Notes: generated by a model not told the origin, from the letters alone. Positions 21,819-30,672 are shown, counted from the stretch's first letter. The stretch is DNA of 64,000 bases from Trebonia sp963822615 (GCA_963822615.1 CAWGIM010000007.1:1-64000); one strand, 5' to 3'. A program made the numbers and translations.

Positions 21819-23359
21819 ACCGCATCACCCACTGGATCGACGGCAAGCCGTGGACCGGCACCGCCGAGCGGCAGGGGGAGGTCTTCGACCCCGCCCGCGG
21901 CACCGTCAGCGGGCACGTCGACTTCGCCAGCGAGGCCGACGTGGACGCGGCCGTCGCCGCCGCCAGCGCGGCCTGGCGCTCCTGGCGCGGAGCGACCCTC
22001 ACCCGCCGCTCGCGGGTGCTGTTCGACTTCCGGTCGGCGCTGCTGCGCCGCCGGGCGGAGATCACCGCCGCCATCACCGCCGAGCACGGCAAGGTGCTGT
22101 CCGACGCCGACGGCGAGATCGCCCGCGGGCTTGAGGTCGTCGAGTTCGCGTGCGGCGTCCCGGCACTGCTCAAGGGCGGGTTCTCGGAGTCCGTGTCCAC
22201 CCAGATCGACGTCACCTCGATCCGCCAGCCGGTGGGCGTGTGCGCGGCGATCACGCCGTTCAACTTCCCCGCCATGGTCCCGCTGTGGTTCGCGCCGATC
22301 GCCATCGCCTGCGGCAACGCGGTGGTGCTGAAGCCGAGCGAGAAGGACCCGTCAGCGTCGGTACTGCTGGCCGAGTGCTGGGCCGAGGCGGGGCTGCCGG
22401 ACGGCGTGTTCAACGTCATCCAGGGCGACGCGGTGGCGGTCAACCGGCTGCTCTCCCACCCCGACGTGCGGGCGGTCAGCTTCGTCGGCTCGACCCCGGT
22501 CGCGCGGCACGTCTACGAGACCGGCACCCGGCACGGCAAGCGGGTGCAGGCGCTCGGCGGGGCCAAGAACCACATGGTGGTGCTGCCCGACGCTGACCTC
22601 GACGCCGCCGCCGACGCCGCCGTGTCGGCCGGCTTCGGCTCGGCCGGCGAGCGCTGCATGGCGGTCTCGGTCGTGGTCGCGGTCGACCCGGCGGGCGATG
22701 ACCTGGTCGCGCGGATCGCCGACCGGATGGCGCGGCTGCGCACCGGCGACGGCCGCCGCGGCTGCGACATGGGCCCGCTGGTAACCGCCGCGCACCGGGA
22801 CCGGGTGGCCGGCTACATCGACGCCGGCCTCGCGGCCGGGGCGTCGCTGGTGGTAGACGGGCGCGGGGCCGGGGTTGACGGTGCCGACGACGGCACCGAG
22901 GGTGCCGTCGACGGTGACCCCGGCGGGTTCTGGCTCGGGCCGACGCTGTTCGACCACGTGCCGCCGTCGGCGTCGGTGTACACCGACGAGATCTTCGGCC
23001 CGGTCCTCAGCGTGGTCCGCGCGGGCTCCTTCGACCAGGCGCTCGACCTGGTCAACGCCAGCCCCTACGGCAACGGGACGGCGCTGTTCACCCGGGACGG
23101 CGCGCTCGCCCGGCGCTTTCAGCACGAGGTGGAGGTAGGCATGGTCGGCATCAACGTGCCGATCCCGGTGCCCGCGGCCGCCTACTCCTTCGGCGGCTGG
23201 AAGGACTCGCTGTTCGGCGACACCCACGCCTACGGCCCGGACGGCCTGCACTTCTTCACCCGGTCCAAGGTGGTGACGAGCAAGTGGCCGCCCGCTGTAC
23301 TGCCACCCGAGGGCGGGCCCAGCTCCCAGGTCGACCTCAACTTCCCCGGCAACCGCTAG
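21815..23359 (+). CDS. mmsA: CoA-acylating methylmalonate/malonate-semialdehyde dehydrogenase
   Basis: A 514-residue aldehyde dehydrogenase of the MmsA/IolA group. It has PFNFPAMVPLWFAPIAIACGN, LGGAKNHMVVLPDADLD, and the catalytic Cys281 in SAGERCMAVS, all typical of CoA-acylating semialdehyde dehydrogenases. These oxidise (methyl)malonate semialdehyde with CoA and NAD to acyl-CoA, releasing CO2. An Asp/Gly-rich insert of about 20 residues near residue 355 (GVDGADDGTEGAVDGD) is longer than in most relatives. The start overlaps the aminotransferase stop, so the two are translationally coupled. Confidence 0.92.
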   Translation: MNRITHWIDGKPWTGTAERQGEVFDPARGTVSGHVDFASEADVDAAVAAASAAWRSWRGATLTRRSRVLFDFRSALLRRRAEITAAITAEHGKVLSDADGEIARGLEVVEFACGVPALLKGGFSESVSTQIDVTSIRQPVGVCAAITPFNFPAMVPLWFAPIAIACGNAVVLKPSEKDPSASVLLAECWAEAGLPDGVFNVIQGDAVAVNRLLSHPDVRAVSFVGSTPVARHVYETGTRHGKRVQALGGAKNHMVVLPDADLDAAADAAVSAGFGSAGERCMAVSVVVAVDPAGDDLVARIADRMARLRTGDGRRGCDMGPLVTAAHRDRVAGYIDAGLAAGASLVVDGRGAGVDGADDGTEGAVDGDPGGFWLGPTLFDHVPPSASVYTDEIFGPVLSVVRAGSFDQALDLVNASPYGNGTALFTRDGALARRFQHEVEVGMVGINVPIPVPAAAYSFGGWKDSLFGDTHAYGPDGLHFFTRSKVVTSKWPPAVLPPEGGPSSQVDLNFPGNR

Positions 23360-23392
23360 GCGCTCAGTCAGCAGCCCGGTCGTCGTAATGAG

Positions 23393-23434
23393 CGGATGCG
23401 ATTACCGCCCTCGACGGGGCGGTAATCGCATCCG
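23393..23434. terminator. Bidirectional hairpin terminator
   Basis: A perfect 18-bp inverted repeat (23393-23410 with 23417-23434, loop TCGACG) lies between the convergent mmsA and DUF2510 genes. It has no long T tract, as is common for terminators in high-GC actinobacteria. Confidence 0.75.
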
Positions 23435-23457
23435 GCGACTGGAACCGCGTGTCCCCG

Positions 23458-25095
23458 CTACGGGTTGGTGGCGCCCAACGGGTTGGTGCTGGCGGCGGCG
23501 GGGGTGCTGCCAAGGCCGGCTGACGCCGAGGTGAGCTGGAGGGACGAGACCAGCGTGGGGACGTTGGCCTCGTTGAGGTTCTGCGGGATCGACGTGAAGA
23601 AGACCGCGGGCTCGCCGCCGGTGCCGGTGTCCACCACGACCACCGCCGCCTGCTCGTCGGCCCAGGTGACGCCCTGGGCGGCCGCGTTGGTGTAGCTGAT
23701 GTCGTACGTCACTTCCCAGCCAGAGTGCCCGTTGACCTGGACCGCCTGGTCCTGCCCGGGGGTGGTGCTGTGCTGCAGGACGTTGTAGTAGGCGTCGGCG
23801 AAGGTGCCCGCGAGGTTCTCCGCGATCGTCTGCAGCTGCGCCGCGCCGGTGTAGCCGTACTGCTGCGGCAACGGCCCCGAGCAGGCCTCGCCGTACCAGG
23901 TGGTCGACCCGCCGTTGACCTGCCCGGCGGGCGCGTACTCGCCGTCGGTCCAGGTGAAGGCGCCGTTGTTGAGCGAAGCGGGACAGCCCGCGCCCTGCCA
24001 GGGGGCGGCGAGCTGGGTGTAGGAGATCCCGGACTGCCCGTCAGACAGCAGCGAGCCGCCGGTGGTCGCGGTCGGCGACGCGGACAGGGTGGGCGACGGC
24101 GTGGTGCTCACCGCGGCCGGGGTGGTGCTGGCCGGGGCGGCGGGCGTGGTGACGTTCGACTGGTCGGCGGTGGTGGGCGAGGGCGAGCCGCCCAGGTTCA
24201 TCGCGATGACCACGATCGCCGCCACCGCGACCACCGTTCCCGCGGTAACGCCGCCGATGACCCGGGTGCGGCGGCGGCGCTGCGCCTCGAGGTAGCCGTA
24301 ACGGTTGCCGGGGACCGGCCCGCCCGGCATCCCCTGACCCGGCATTCCCTGGCCGCCCGGCATCCCGGGCCCGCCCGTGCCAAGCCCGAGCCCGCCCAGG
24401 CCGCCCGCGCCCTGCCAGGTGTCGGCCGGCGCCTGCCACGGCTGGCCCGCCTGGTACATCACCTGGGTGCCCGCGGCGTCGGCCCCGCCCGCCAGCCCTG
24501 CCCCGCCCGCTAGCCCGGCCCCGCCCGCTAGCCCCGCCAGGCCGTTGGAGCTGCCCGGCTGCGGGTAGCCGGGCTGCACGACGGTCGGCTGCACCGCTCC
24601 CGCCTGAATCCCGGTTGCCTGCAGGCCAGTTGCCTGCAGGCCCAGGGCCTGAACCCGGGTCGCGGCGGGCTGGTACGCGGTCGGCGCGAGCGTGTCAGGC
24701 AGCGCGGGCTGCGGCTGCGTCATCCGCCCGGTCGGCGGCTTGGTCTGGCGCAGCCACTCGGTCGACGGCTGGCCGCCGGTGAACCGGCCGCTGCCGCCAA
24801 GCCCGACCGACGGCTGCACCGCGGTCGCCTGCCCGCCGGCCTGCACGGCCGCCTGCACCACGGTCGCCTGCACCGCGCTGGCCGGTACCGCCGCGGCCTG
24901 AACCGCGGTCGCCTGCACCCCGGTCGCCTGCACCCCGGTCGCCTGCAGGCCGGCCGGCTGCGCGCCGCCGGCCTCCGCCCCGACCGGGCTGATGTCCGGG
25001 TGGGTGTGCTGGGTCCACACTGACCCGTCCCACCAGCGGAGCAGACGGGGGGTCCCGTACGGATCCGGGTACCAGCCGGAGGAAGGCAAGTCCAT
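23458..25095 (-). CDS. DUF2510 membrane protein with A/Q-rich repeats
   Basis: About 545 residues. The N-terminus holds a DUF2510 motif (SGWYPDPYGTPRLLRWWDGSVWTQHTHPD, residues about 5-33). A long repeat stretch follows, rich in VQATG/VQATA and later LAGGAGLAGGA, then a single TM helix (GGVTAGTVVAVAAIVVIAMN) and a Thr/Ser-rich linker. The C-terminal domain of about 190 residues would lie outside the cell. DUF2510 is thought to be a short membrane-facing module; its function is unknown. Start is the ATG at 25095; a GTG at 25125 is also in frame. It follows the spermidine-synthase-like gene on the same strand. Confidence 0.82.
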   Translation of the reverse strand: MDLPSSGWYPDPYGTPRLLRWWDGSVWTQHTHPDISPVGAEAGGAQPAGLQATGVQATGVQATAVQAAAVPASAVQATVVQAAVQAGGQATAVQPSVGLGGSGRFTGGQPSTEWLRQTKPPTGRMTQPQPALPDTLAPTAYQPAATRVQALGLQATGLQATGIQAGAVQPTVVQPGYPQPGSSNGLAGLAGGAGLAGGAGLAGGADAAGTQVMYQAGQPWQAPADTWQGAGGLGGLGLGTGGPGMPGGQGMPGQGMPGGPVPGNRYGYLEAQRRRRTRVIGGVTAGTVVAVAAIVVIAMNLGGSPSPTTADQSNVTTPAAPASTTPAAVSTTPSPTLSASPTATTGGSLLSDGQSGISYTQLAAPWQGAGCPASLNNGAFTWTDGEYAPAGQVNGGSTTWYGEACSGPLPQQYGYTGAAQLQTIAENLAGTFADAYYNVLQHSTTPGQDQAVQVNGHSGWEVTYDISYTNAAAQGVTWADEQAAVVVVDTGTGGEPAVFFTSIPQNLNEANVPTLVSSLQLTSASAGLGSTPAAASTNPLGATNP

Positions 25096-25146
25096 GGCCC
25101 CAAGGGTAGAAGAATGTACCGCCACACAACGTGCGAATGGGGTGCG

Positions 25147-26106
25147 TTACCAGTTCGTTGACTGCGGAGAGGTCCCAGGCGACGCTGTGTTGTTAGCGAC
25201 AGCTGTGGTGTGAGTGACTACCGTGGCGTCTGTGGCCACTGGTGCGCCCGAGGTGAATCGTAGCAGGTCGTCGCCGGTCACCACCCGAGCCGGGAACGGA
25301 TCGCCCGCGGTTGCCCGCGCCAGCGCCGCCGCCGGCAGCGGCTGGTCGCTGGCGAGGATGACCAGGTTGCCGCGCCGCCGCCCGCGCAGCACGCTCGGCT
25401 CCGCGATCATGCACGTCTCGGAGTAGGCCGAACGGATGGTGCTAACCGCCGACCGCGCACTGCTCAGCGGGTCCCGGCCCGACGGGTCCGGCCTGACCGG
25501 CCCGTCGGCCGGCGGCGGCCCGGCCGCCACGTTCACCGCGTACACCCCGCCCGGCCGCAGCGCCCGCGCGGTCGCGGCGGCGAACTCGGCCGTCGTCAGG
25601 TGGGCCGGGGTGACCGCGCCCGCGAACACGTCGGCGATCACCAGGTCGTAGCCGCCGGGCCGGACCGACTCGGCCACCGCGCGGGCGTCGGCCGCGCGCA
25701 CCCGGATGCGGTGCCCGGCCGGCAGCGGCAGGTACTCCCTGATCAGCTCGGTCAGCAGGTCGTCGATCTCCGCCACCAGCTGCGGCGACCCGGGCCGGGT
25801 GTGCGCCAGGTAGCGCGGCAGCGTCAGCGCGCCGCCGCCCAGGTGCAGCGCCCGCAGCGGGACCCCGGGCGGGAACGCCAGGTCGGCCGCGTGCGCGATC
25901 CGGCGGACGTACTCGAACTCCAGGTAGCCCGGGTCGGTCAGGTCGACCCCGCTCTGCGGGACGCCGTCGATGAAGAGGAGCCAGGATCCCGTTCGGTCGA
26001 TGTCCGGGACGAGCTCGGCCGAGCCGAGCCGCACGTCCCGGTGCACGGCGACCCGCGGGCTACCGGACCGGGCGGCTCGCCCGGTGCGGTTCCGGTTCCC
26101 GGTCAC
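25147..26106 (-). CDS. Spermidine-synthase-like (PABS) methyltransferase-fold protein
   Basis: A 319-residue protein with the polyamine-synthase fold: LRALHLGGGALTLPRYLA (loop I), LVAEIDDLL (acidic residue after strand 2), and YDLVIADVFAGAVTPAHL. Key aminopropyltransferase residues cannot be assigned with confidence, so it may not make spermidine. Many actinobacteria have such stand-alone proteins of unknown substrate. It is followed by the DUF2510 gene 20-50 bases later on the same strand, and is separated from the ABC operon by a strong hairpin. Confidence 0.82.
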   Translation of the reverse strand: MTGNRNRTGRAARSGSPRVAVHRDVRLGSAELVPDIDRTGSWLLFIDGVPQSGVDLTDPGYLEFEYVRRIAHAADLAFPPGVPLRALHLGGGALTLPRYLAHTRPGSPQLVAEIDDLLTELIREYLPLPAGHRIRVRAADARAVAESVRPGGYDLVIADVFAGAVTPAHLTTAEFAAATARALRPGGVYAVNVAAGPPPADGPVRPDPSGRDPLSSARSAVSTIRSAYSETCMIAEPSVLRGRRRGNLVILASDQPLPAAALARATAGDPFPARVVTGDDLLRFTSGAPVATDATVVTHTTAVANNTASPGTSPQSTNW

Positions 26107-26130
26107 GGGCTCGGACCTTCCCTTCGTGAC

Positions 26131-26169
26131 GGCGCGAGCCCCGCGGAGCCAGTCCGCGGGGCTCGCGCC
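26131..26169 (-). terminator. Hairpin terminator after the sugar ABC operon
   Basis: A perfect 17-bp inverted repeat (26131-26147 with 26153-26169, loop GCCAG) lies 75 bases after the permease stop. It lies upstream of the spermidine-synthase-like start on the same strand. It probably ends the ABC transcript. Confidence 0.75.
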
Positions 26170-26243
26170 ACCGATCTGTGTTCCCGGTCAGGCTGTCCCG
26201 GTCAGGCTGTCCCGGTCACGCGGCACCGGTTGAGCGGCACCGG

Positions 26244-27530
26244 TTAAGCGGCACCGCGGCGGGTGGCCCGGTCGACGACGACCGCCGCCAGCAGCACCAG
26301 CGCGGTCCACATCAGCTGGGCCGAGGCCGACAGGCCGATCAGCTCGAGGCCGTTGTAGATGACGCCGACCACCAGGCCGCCGAGGACGGCGTGCAGCATC
26401 TTGCCGCGCCCGCCGAACAGGCTGGTGCCGCCGATGACCGCCGCCGCCACCGCGTTCAGCACGTTCTGCCCGCCGTCCACGCCGCTGGAGATCGATCCCA
26501 GGTAGGAAGCGTAGATGATGCCGGTCACGCCCGCGGTCAGGCCGCACAGCATGAACGCGAGCGTGCGGATCTTGACGATGCCGATACCGGCCCGGCGGGC
26601 CGCCTCGGCGTTGCCGCCGATGGCGTAGATGTACCGGCCGAACCGGGTCCGGCCGAGCAGCACCGTCCACAGGAACAGCACGAACAGCACCACCAGGACG
26701 GACCAGGGCATGCCCTCCACCACGATCAGCCGGCCGCGGTTCTCGTTCGCCACCGCCGCCACCACGATGGCCGCGGCGAACACGCCGAACACCTTCAGCA
26801 GGGTGACCGACACCGGCGGGGCGACCAGGCCGGCTGAGCGGCGGCGGAAGTCGCCCCAGAACAGCGCCCCGCCCGCCGCCAGCGCGATGGCGATCATCAC
26901 GATCCAGGTCGAGGTGGGGTCGAGGTGCCCGTTCTCGATGTCGTTGATGATCGAGCTGCGCAGGCTGATGACGCCGCCGAGGCCGATGTTGCCGGTGGAG
27001 CTGATCAGGAAGAGCAGCACGCCCGACAGGCCGAGCTGGCCGGCCAGCGTCACCACGAACGACGGCACCCGTAGCCGGGAGATGACGAAGCCCTGCAGGG
27101 CACCGTAGGCCGCGCAGGCCGCCAGCGCGACCAGCACCCCCGCCCACCAGGGATCGCCAAGCGCGATCATCCACAGCGCGATGACCGCGCCGCAGGCGGC
27201 GGTGAACCCGGCCGCCAGGTCGATGTCACCCAGCAGCAGCACGAAGATCTCGGCCATGCCCAGGGTGATGATGAACGCCGACTGCGCCATCAGGTTGACC
27301 AGGTTGCCCGCCGACAGGAAGAGCGAGTTCTTCACCTGGAAGATGATGATGATGACGACCAGGCCGGCGATGACCGGCAGGGCGCCGCTCTCGCCCGAGC
27401 GGACGCGCCGGCCGACGATCTTGAGGTAGTCGCCGAAGGAGTCGGCCAGCAGGTCGGCCGACGCGTCGGGCGAGTTCGCCGCGACCGTGACCTCGTCCGC
27501 GCTCGCAGGCTCTTGGTTGACGGATGTCAC
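26244..27530 (-). CDS. Sugar ABC transporter permease (BPD_transp_2)
   Basis: A 428-residue permease of the RbsC/XylH type. After an N-terminal cytoplasmic stretch it has about ten hydrophobic segments, with GMAEIFVLLLGDIDLAAG and AIGGNAEAARRAGIGIV (the EAA-like loop contacting the ATPase) and AVIGGTSLFGGRGK. The GTG start is two bases after the ATPase stop, so the two are coupled. A longer frame running upstream is a shadow. It is the last gene of the operon. The transported sugar is not evident. Confidence 0.93.
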   Translation of the reverse strand: MTSVNQEPASADEVTVAANSPDASADLLADSFGDYLKIVGRRVRSGESGALPVIAGLVVIIIIFQVKNSLFLSAGNLVNLMAQSAFIITLGMAEIFVLLLGDIDLAAGFTAACGAVIALWMIALGDPWWAGVLVALAACAAYGALQGFVISRLRVPSFVVTLAGQLGLSGVLLFLISSTGNIGLGGVISLRSSIINDIENGHLDPTSTWIVMIAIALAAGGALFWGDFRRRSAGLVAPPVSVTLLKVFGVFAAAIVVAAVANENRGRLIVVEGMPWSVLVVLFVLFLWTVLLGRTRFGRYIYAIGGNAEAARRAGIGIVKIRTLAFMLCGLTAGVTGIIYASYLGSISSGVDGGQNVLNAVAAAVIGGTSLFGGRGKMLHAVLGGLVVGVIYNGLELIGLSASAQLMWTALVLLAAVVVDRATRRGAA

Positions 27531-27532
27531 GG

Positions 27533-28336
27533 CTAGGCCTCCGTGGTCTGCGGCCCGGCGGCTTCGGGCGCCGAGCCCGAAGGCGAAGCCGGCCCGGCAC
27601 CGGTGGTGATCCAGTGGACCGCCGAGTCCGTGGTGAAGTCGGACTTGGGTCCTTGGGTGACCAGGCGGCCCAGGAACAGCACCGCGATGCGGTCGGCGAC
27701 CTGGAACACGTCGGTCAGGTTGTGCGAGATGACCAGGACGGCGATGCCGCGGCCGGCCAGCCGCTCGATGAGCTCGAGGATCAGCGCGGTCTGCTTGACG
27801 CCGAGCGCGGCCGTCGGCTCGTCCATGATCACGAGCTTGGCGTCCAGCATGACCGCCTTGGCCACCGCGACCGACTGCCGCTGGCCGCCGGACAGCGAGC
27901 CGACCGGCTGGCGGATGTTGCGGACGGTGGTGACCCGCAGGTCGGCCAGGGTCTGCCGGGCCGACCGCTCCATGTCGATCTCGTCCAGCAGCCCGGTCTT
28001 GAGCACCTCGTGGCCGAGCATCATGTTCTGCACGATGTCCAGGTTGTCGCACAGCGCCAGGTCCTGGTACACGGTGGCGATGCCGGCGTCGGTGGCGTCC
28101 CGGGGGGTATGGAAGTGCACCTGCTTGCCCTGCCAGATGATCTCGCCGCCGTTCGGCTGGAAGATCCCGGCGATCGTCTTGATAAGCGTCGACTTGCCCG
28201 CGCCGTTGTCGCCCACCAGGGCGGTCACCTGGCCGGCGGGGATGTCGAAGTTGATGTCCGTCAGCGCTTGCACCGGGCCGAAGTTTTTCCCGATGTGGCG
28301 CAGCTGCAGCAGCGGCTCAGCGTCGTTCACAGTCAC
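27533..28336 (-). CDS. Sugar ABC transporter ATP-binding protein (single domain)
   Basis: A 267-residue ATPase with Walker A GDNGAGKST, signature LSGGQRQSVAVAKAV, and Walker B LVIMDEPTAALG, then the switch His in VISHNL. It is a single ABC domain, unlike the double-domain RbsA/XylG type, so it would act as a homodimer or with another subunit. The GTG at 28336 starts a protein that reads VTVNDAEPLLQL. Its closest visible relative in the window is the ABC half of the fused kinase upstream, which shares the QEAALVERL-type helix region (here KQTALILELIERL) and the same signature layout. Confidence 0.93.
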   Translation of the reverse strand: MTVNDAEPLLQLRHIGKNFGPVQALTDINFDIPAGQVTALVGDNGAGKSTLIKTIAGIFQPNGGEIIWQGKQVHFHTPRDATDAGIATVYQDLALCDNLDIVQNMMLGHEVLKTGLLDEIDMERSARQTLADLRVTTVRNIRQPVGSLSGGQRQSVAVAKAVMLDAKLVIMDEPTAALGVKQTALILELIERLAGRGIAVLVISHNLTDVFQVADRIAVLFLGRLVTQGPKSDFTTDSAVHWITTGAGPASPSGSAPEAAGPQTTEA

Positions 28337-28353
28337 ATCCTGCCTGATTAACC

Positions 28354-28391
28354 CGTCCGGGGTGCGGGCTGGGAGGCCCGCACCCCGGACG
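28354..28391 (-). promoter_or_regulatory. Intercistronic hairpin between binding-protein and ATPase genes
   Basis: A perfect 16-bp inverted repeat (28354-28369 with 28376-28391, loop TGGGAG) lies between the binding-protein stop at 28411 and the ATPase start at 28336. Such hairpins in ABC operons commonly protect or partly terminate the transcript so that the binding protein is made in excess; here that is inference. Confidence 0.65.
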
Positions 28392-28410
28392 AGCGGTGTG
28401 CTCTTCTTGA

Positions 28411-29691
28411 CTAACTGGAGATGCCGGCCGTCTTGCAGTCGGCCGCGTAGGCGCCGGAGCACAGCTGCGAGGCGGGCACGAACTTGTCCGCGATGACGGT
28501 CGAGTTCATGTTGGCCGTGGTGACCCACTCCGGGGTCAGGTAGACCGAGGGCACGCTGGTGCCGGACGTCGTGTCCTTGGTGGTGGCGTTGACCAGCGAG
28601 GACGGCGGGGTCTGGTTGGCCCGCACGTACAGCGCGAGCGCGGCCGCGGCCTGGGCCTCCTCGTAGATCGGCTTGTAGACGGTGCCGCACTGGTAGCCCG
28701 ACAGGATGTTCTGCAGGCCGGTCAGGGTGGCGTCCTGGCCGGTGGTCGGGAAGGTCTTCGCCTTCACGCCCTGGCCCGCCAGGTAGTGGATGATCGGGGC
28801 GCCGTTCTCGTCGTTCGGGATCAGTGCCGCGTTGACGCCCTTGTGGGCGGTGTAGGCCTGGGTGAACTCAGACAGCGCGGTCGGCGGGTCCCAGGTGCCG
28901 GCCGGGTTGGCCACGTCGGTCCAGCCGCCGCCGGAGGCGAACTTCGAGGCGAGCACGCCGTCGTAGCCCTGCGCGAACAGCGTCGCGTTGTTGTCCGTGG
29001 CCGCGCCCTTCATGACCACGACCTGCGGGTTCTTGACGCCCCAGGCGGTGACGCAGGCCTCCAGGCCCTGGCCCATGATCGCGCCGACCTTGACGTTGTC
29101 GAACGACACGTAGTAGGAACGGGAGCCGCCCAGGGTGAGCCGGTCGTAGTCGATGACCGCGACGCCGGCCGCCTTGGCCGAGGACTCGATCGCCGCGCCG
29201 GTGCCGGAGTCGATCGGGTCGACGATCAGGACGCTGGCGCCCTTGGTGATGTCGGCGGTGGCCTGCGCCTTCTGGGTGGCGTCGGAGCCCAGCGCGTTCT
29301 GCACCGAGATGTCCGAGCTGGACAGGCCGGACGCGGTGAGGGCCTGGGTCAGGTAAGGCGCGTCGAACTCGACGTACCGGGTCGATGACGTCTTGTCCGG
29401 GAGCAGTACCCCGACCAGGCCCTTGCCGGCCGAGGCGACCGACTTGAGCTGCGCCATGGCGGAGAAGGAGTTGTTCAGGTCGCCGACCGAGATGGACGCG
29501 CTGGCGGCGCCGCCCGAAGACGAGGCGGTGGCCGAGCTTGCTGCGGTGGAGCTCGCCGCGGGCGCTGAGCTGCTGCTGCTAGAGCTGCTAGAGCTACAGC
29601 CGGCGGCGACGAGCAGCGCGGCTGCCGCGGCGGCCGCGGTCAGTCCGGCTCGTGCTGATACGGAATACAACGGTGTACCTCGCTCATTCAC
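28411..29691 (-). CDS. Sugar ABC transporter substrate-binding lipoprotein
   Basis: A 426-residue protein with a lipoprotein signal (LTAAAAAAALLVAAGC) and a Ser-rich linker. The mature part is a periplasmic-binding-protein type 1 fold: VGVLLPDKTSSTRYVEF, ASVLIVDPIDSGTGAAIESSAKAAGVAVIDYDR, LIPNDENGAPIIHYLAGQ, and PTTGQDATLTGLQNIL. These match xylose/ribose-type binding proteins. It should deliver a sugar to the permease encoded two genes downstream. The GTG start at 29691 lies just after a 20-bp palindrome, so an internal start a few codons in is also possible. Confidence 0.93.
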   Translation of the reverse strand: MNERGTPLYSVSARAGLTAAAAAAALLVAAGCSSSSSSSSSSAPAASSTAASSATASSSGGAASASISVGDLNNSFSAMAQLKSVASAGKGLVGVLLPDKTSSTRYVEFDAPYLTQALTASGLSSSDISVQNALGSDATQKAQATADITKGASVLIVDPIDSGTGAAIESSAKAAGVAVIDYDRLTLGGSRSYYVSFDNVKVGAIMGQGLEACVTAWGVKNPQVVVMKGAATDNNATLFAQGYDGVLASKFASGGGWTDVANPAGTWDPPTALSEFTQAYTAHKGVNAALIPNDENGAPIIHYLAGQGVKAKTFPTTGQDATLTGLQNILSGYQCGTVYKPIYEEAQAAAALALYVRANQTPPSSLVNATTKDTTSGTSVPSVYLTPEWVTTANMNSTVIADKFVPASQLCSGAYAADCKTAGISS

Positions 29692-29695
29692 TCAG

Positions 29696-29715
29696 ACATG
29701 CCGCGAGCGGCATGT
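29696..29715. promoter_or_regulatory. 20-bp palindrome next to the binding-protein start
   Basis: ACATGCCGC-GA-GCGGCATGT is a perfect inverted repeat with 9-bp arms and ends five bases before the binding-protein GTG. It could be an operator or a leader hairpin that controls translation; the sequence alone cannot decide. Confidence 0.6.
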
Positions 29716-29795
29716 GCGAGACCAGATCCGTATAACCCGGACGCAATTGACCGGGCCATTCGCGGAAATGCTAGGACTGTGCGGAGAAACGTTCC

Positions 29796-29832
29796 CGTTA
29801 ACACTGCTGTAAAACCGTTAAAAAAGCGTTAA
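29796..29832. promoter_or_regulatory. Direct CGTTAA repeats, candidate response-regulator site
   Basis: CGTTAA occurs at 29796-29801, 29816-29821 and 29827-29832, at spacings of 20 and 11 bases, so the copies face the same side of the helix. OmpR-family regulators bind direct repeats spaced this way. The stretch 29790-29935 is markedly AT-rich and separates the response-regulator gene from the binding-protein gene. Binding is inferred. Confidence 0.5.
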
Positions 29833-29964
29833 TTCGCAGACGGTTGCAGTGTGGTCACGGTAATCTCCGAGACCTTTTCGTGACTTTATCGTTTCCCCGT
29901 TGTTAATCTTTTCGTCACTATCCGCTAACGGCACGATACAACAGAATCGCGCACGGCCCCTCAG

Positions 29965-30672
29965 CTAGTCACCGGCGATTCGGTACCCGGCCCGCGGCTG
30001 GGTGATGATCAGCGGCGGGCTGCCCGGCGGTTCGAGCTTGGCCCGCAGCCGCCTGATGTACACCCGGACGTACTCGGTCTCGGTCTCGTATCCCCGTCCC
30101 CAGACCCGGCGCAGCAGGTGCGCCCGGGACAGCAGCTTGCCCCGGTTCAACGCCAGCTCGCGCAGCAGCGCGAATTCAGTCGGCGTCAGGTGCACCTCCT
30201 CGCCGGACAGTCGCACCTGCTGCGCGACCAGGTCGATCTCGACCTCACCGAGGGTGATGACCGAGGGCGCGGCCTCGGTTACCCCCTCGGCCGGCCGGGT
30301 CCGCCGCAGCGTGGCCAGGATCCGGGCGAGCAGCTCCTCGATGCCGAACGGCTTGGTCATGTAGTCGTCGGCGCCCATGTTCAGCGCGGTGACCTTGTCC
30401 CGCTCGCCGCCGCGGGCGGACACCACGATGATGGCCACGTTGGACCGCTCGCGGATCTGCCTGCACAGCTCGAACCCGTCCGCCTCGGGCAGCGTCAGGT
30501 CGAGCAGCACCATGTCCGGCTGCTCGGTTTCCAGCAGCGACAGGGCCTTGCTGCCGTCGAACGAGACCAGCGTGTCGAAACCGCGTACCGCCAGGTTGGC
30601 CCGCATCAGGTCGACGATGTTCGGGTCGTCCTCGATGATGAGCACCCGGGTCGGTATGGTCAGCTCACTCAC
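29965..30672 (-). CDS. OmpR/KdpE-type response regulator
   Basis: A 235-residue two-domain regulator. The receiver has the acidic pair in IIEDD (14-16), phosphorylation site Asp58 in LLDLTLP, and Lys in TKPF. The C-terminal winged helix reads HLTPTEFALLRELALNRGKLLS and later YVRVYIRRLRAKLEPPG. Its GTG start overlaps the end of the fused kinase gene by eight bases (GTGAGTGA), so the two are translationally coupled partners. The probable target is the AT-rich gap ahead of the sugar ABC genes. Confidence 0.94.
   Translation of the reverse strand: MSELTIPTRVLIIEDDPNIVDLMRANLAVRGFDTLVSFDGSKALSLLETEQPDMVLLDLTLPEADGFELCRQIRERSNVAIIVVSARGGERDKVTALNMGADDYMTKPFGIEELLARILATLRRTRPAEGVTEAAPSVITLGEVEIDLVAQQVRLSGEEVHLTPTEFALLRELALNRGKLLSRAHLLRRVWGRGYETETEYVRVYIRRLRAKLEPPGSPPLIITQPRAGYRIAGD

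Noticed and set aside
26244..28052. Single 602-residue reading of the permease extended upstream.
   Set aside because: The extra 175 residues overlap the ATPase gene out of frame; the GTG at 27530 is next to the ATPase stop and starts the true permease.
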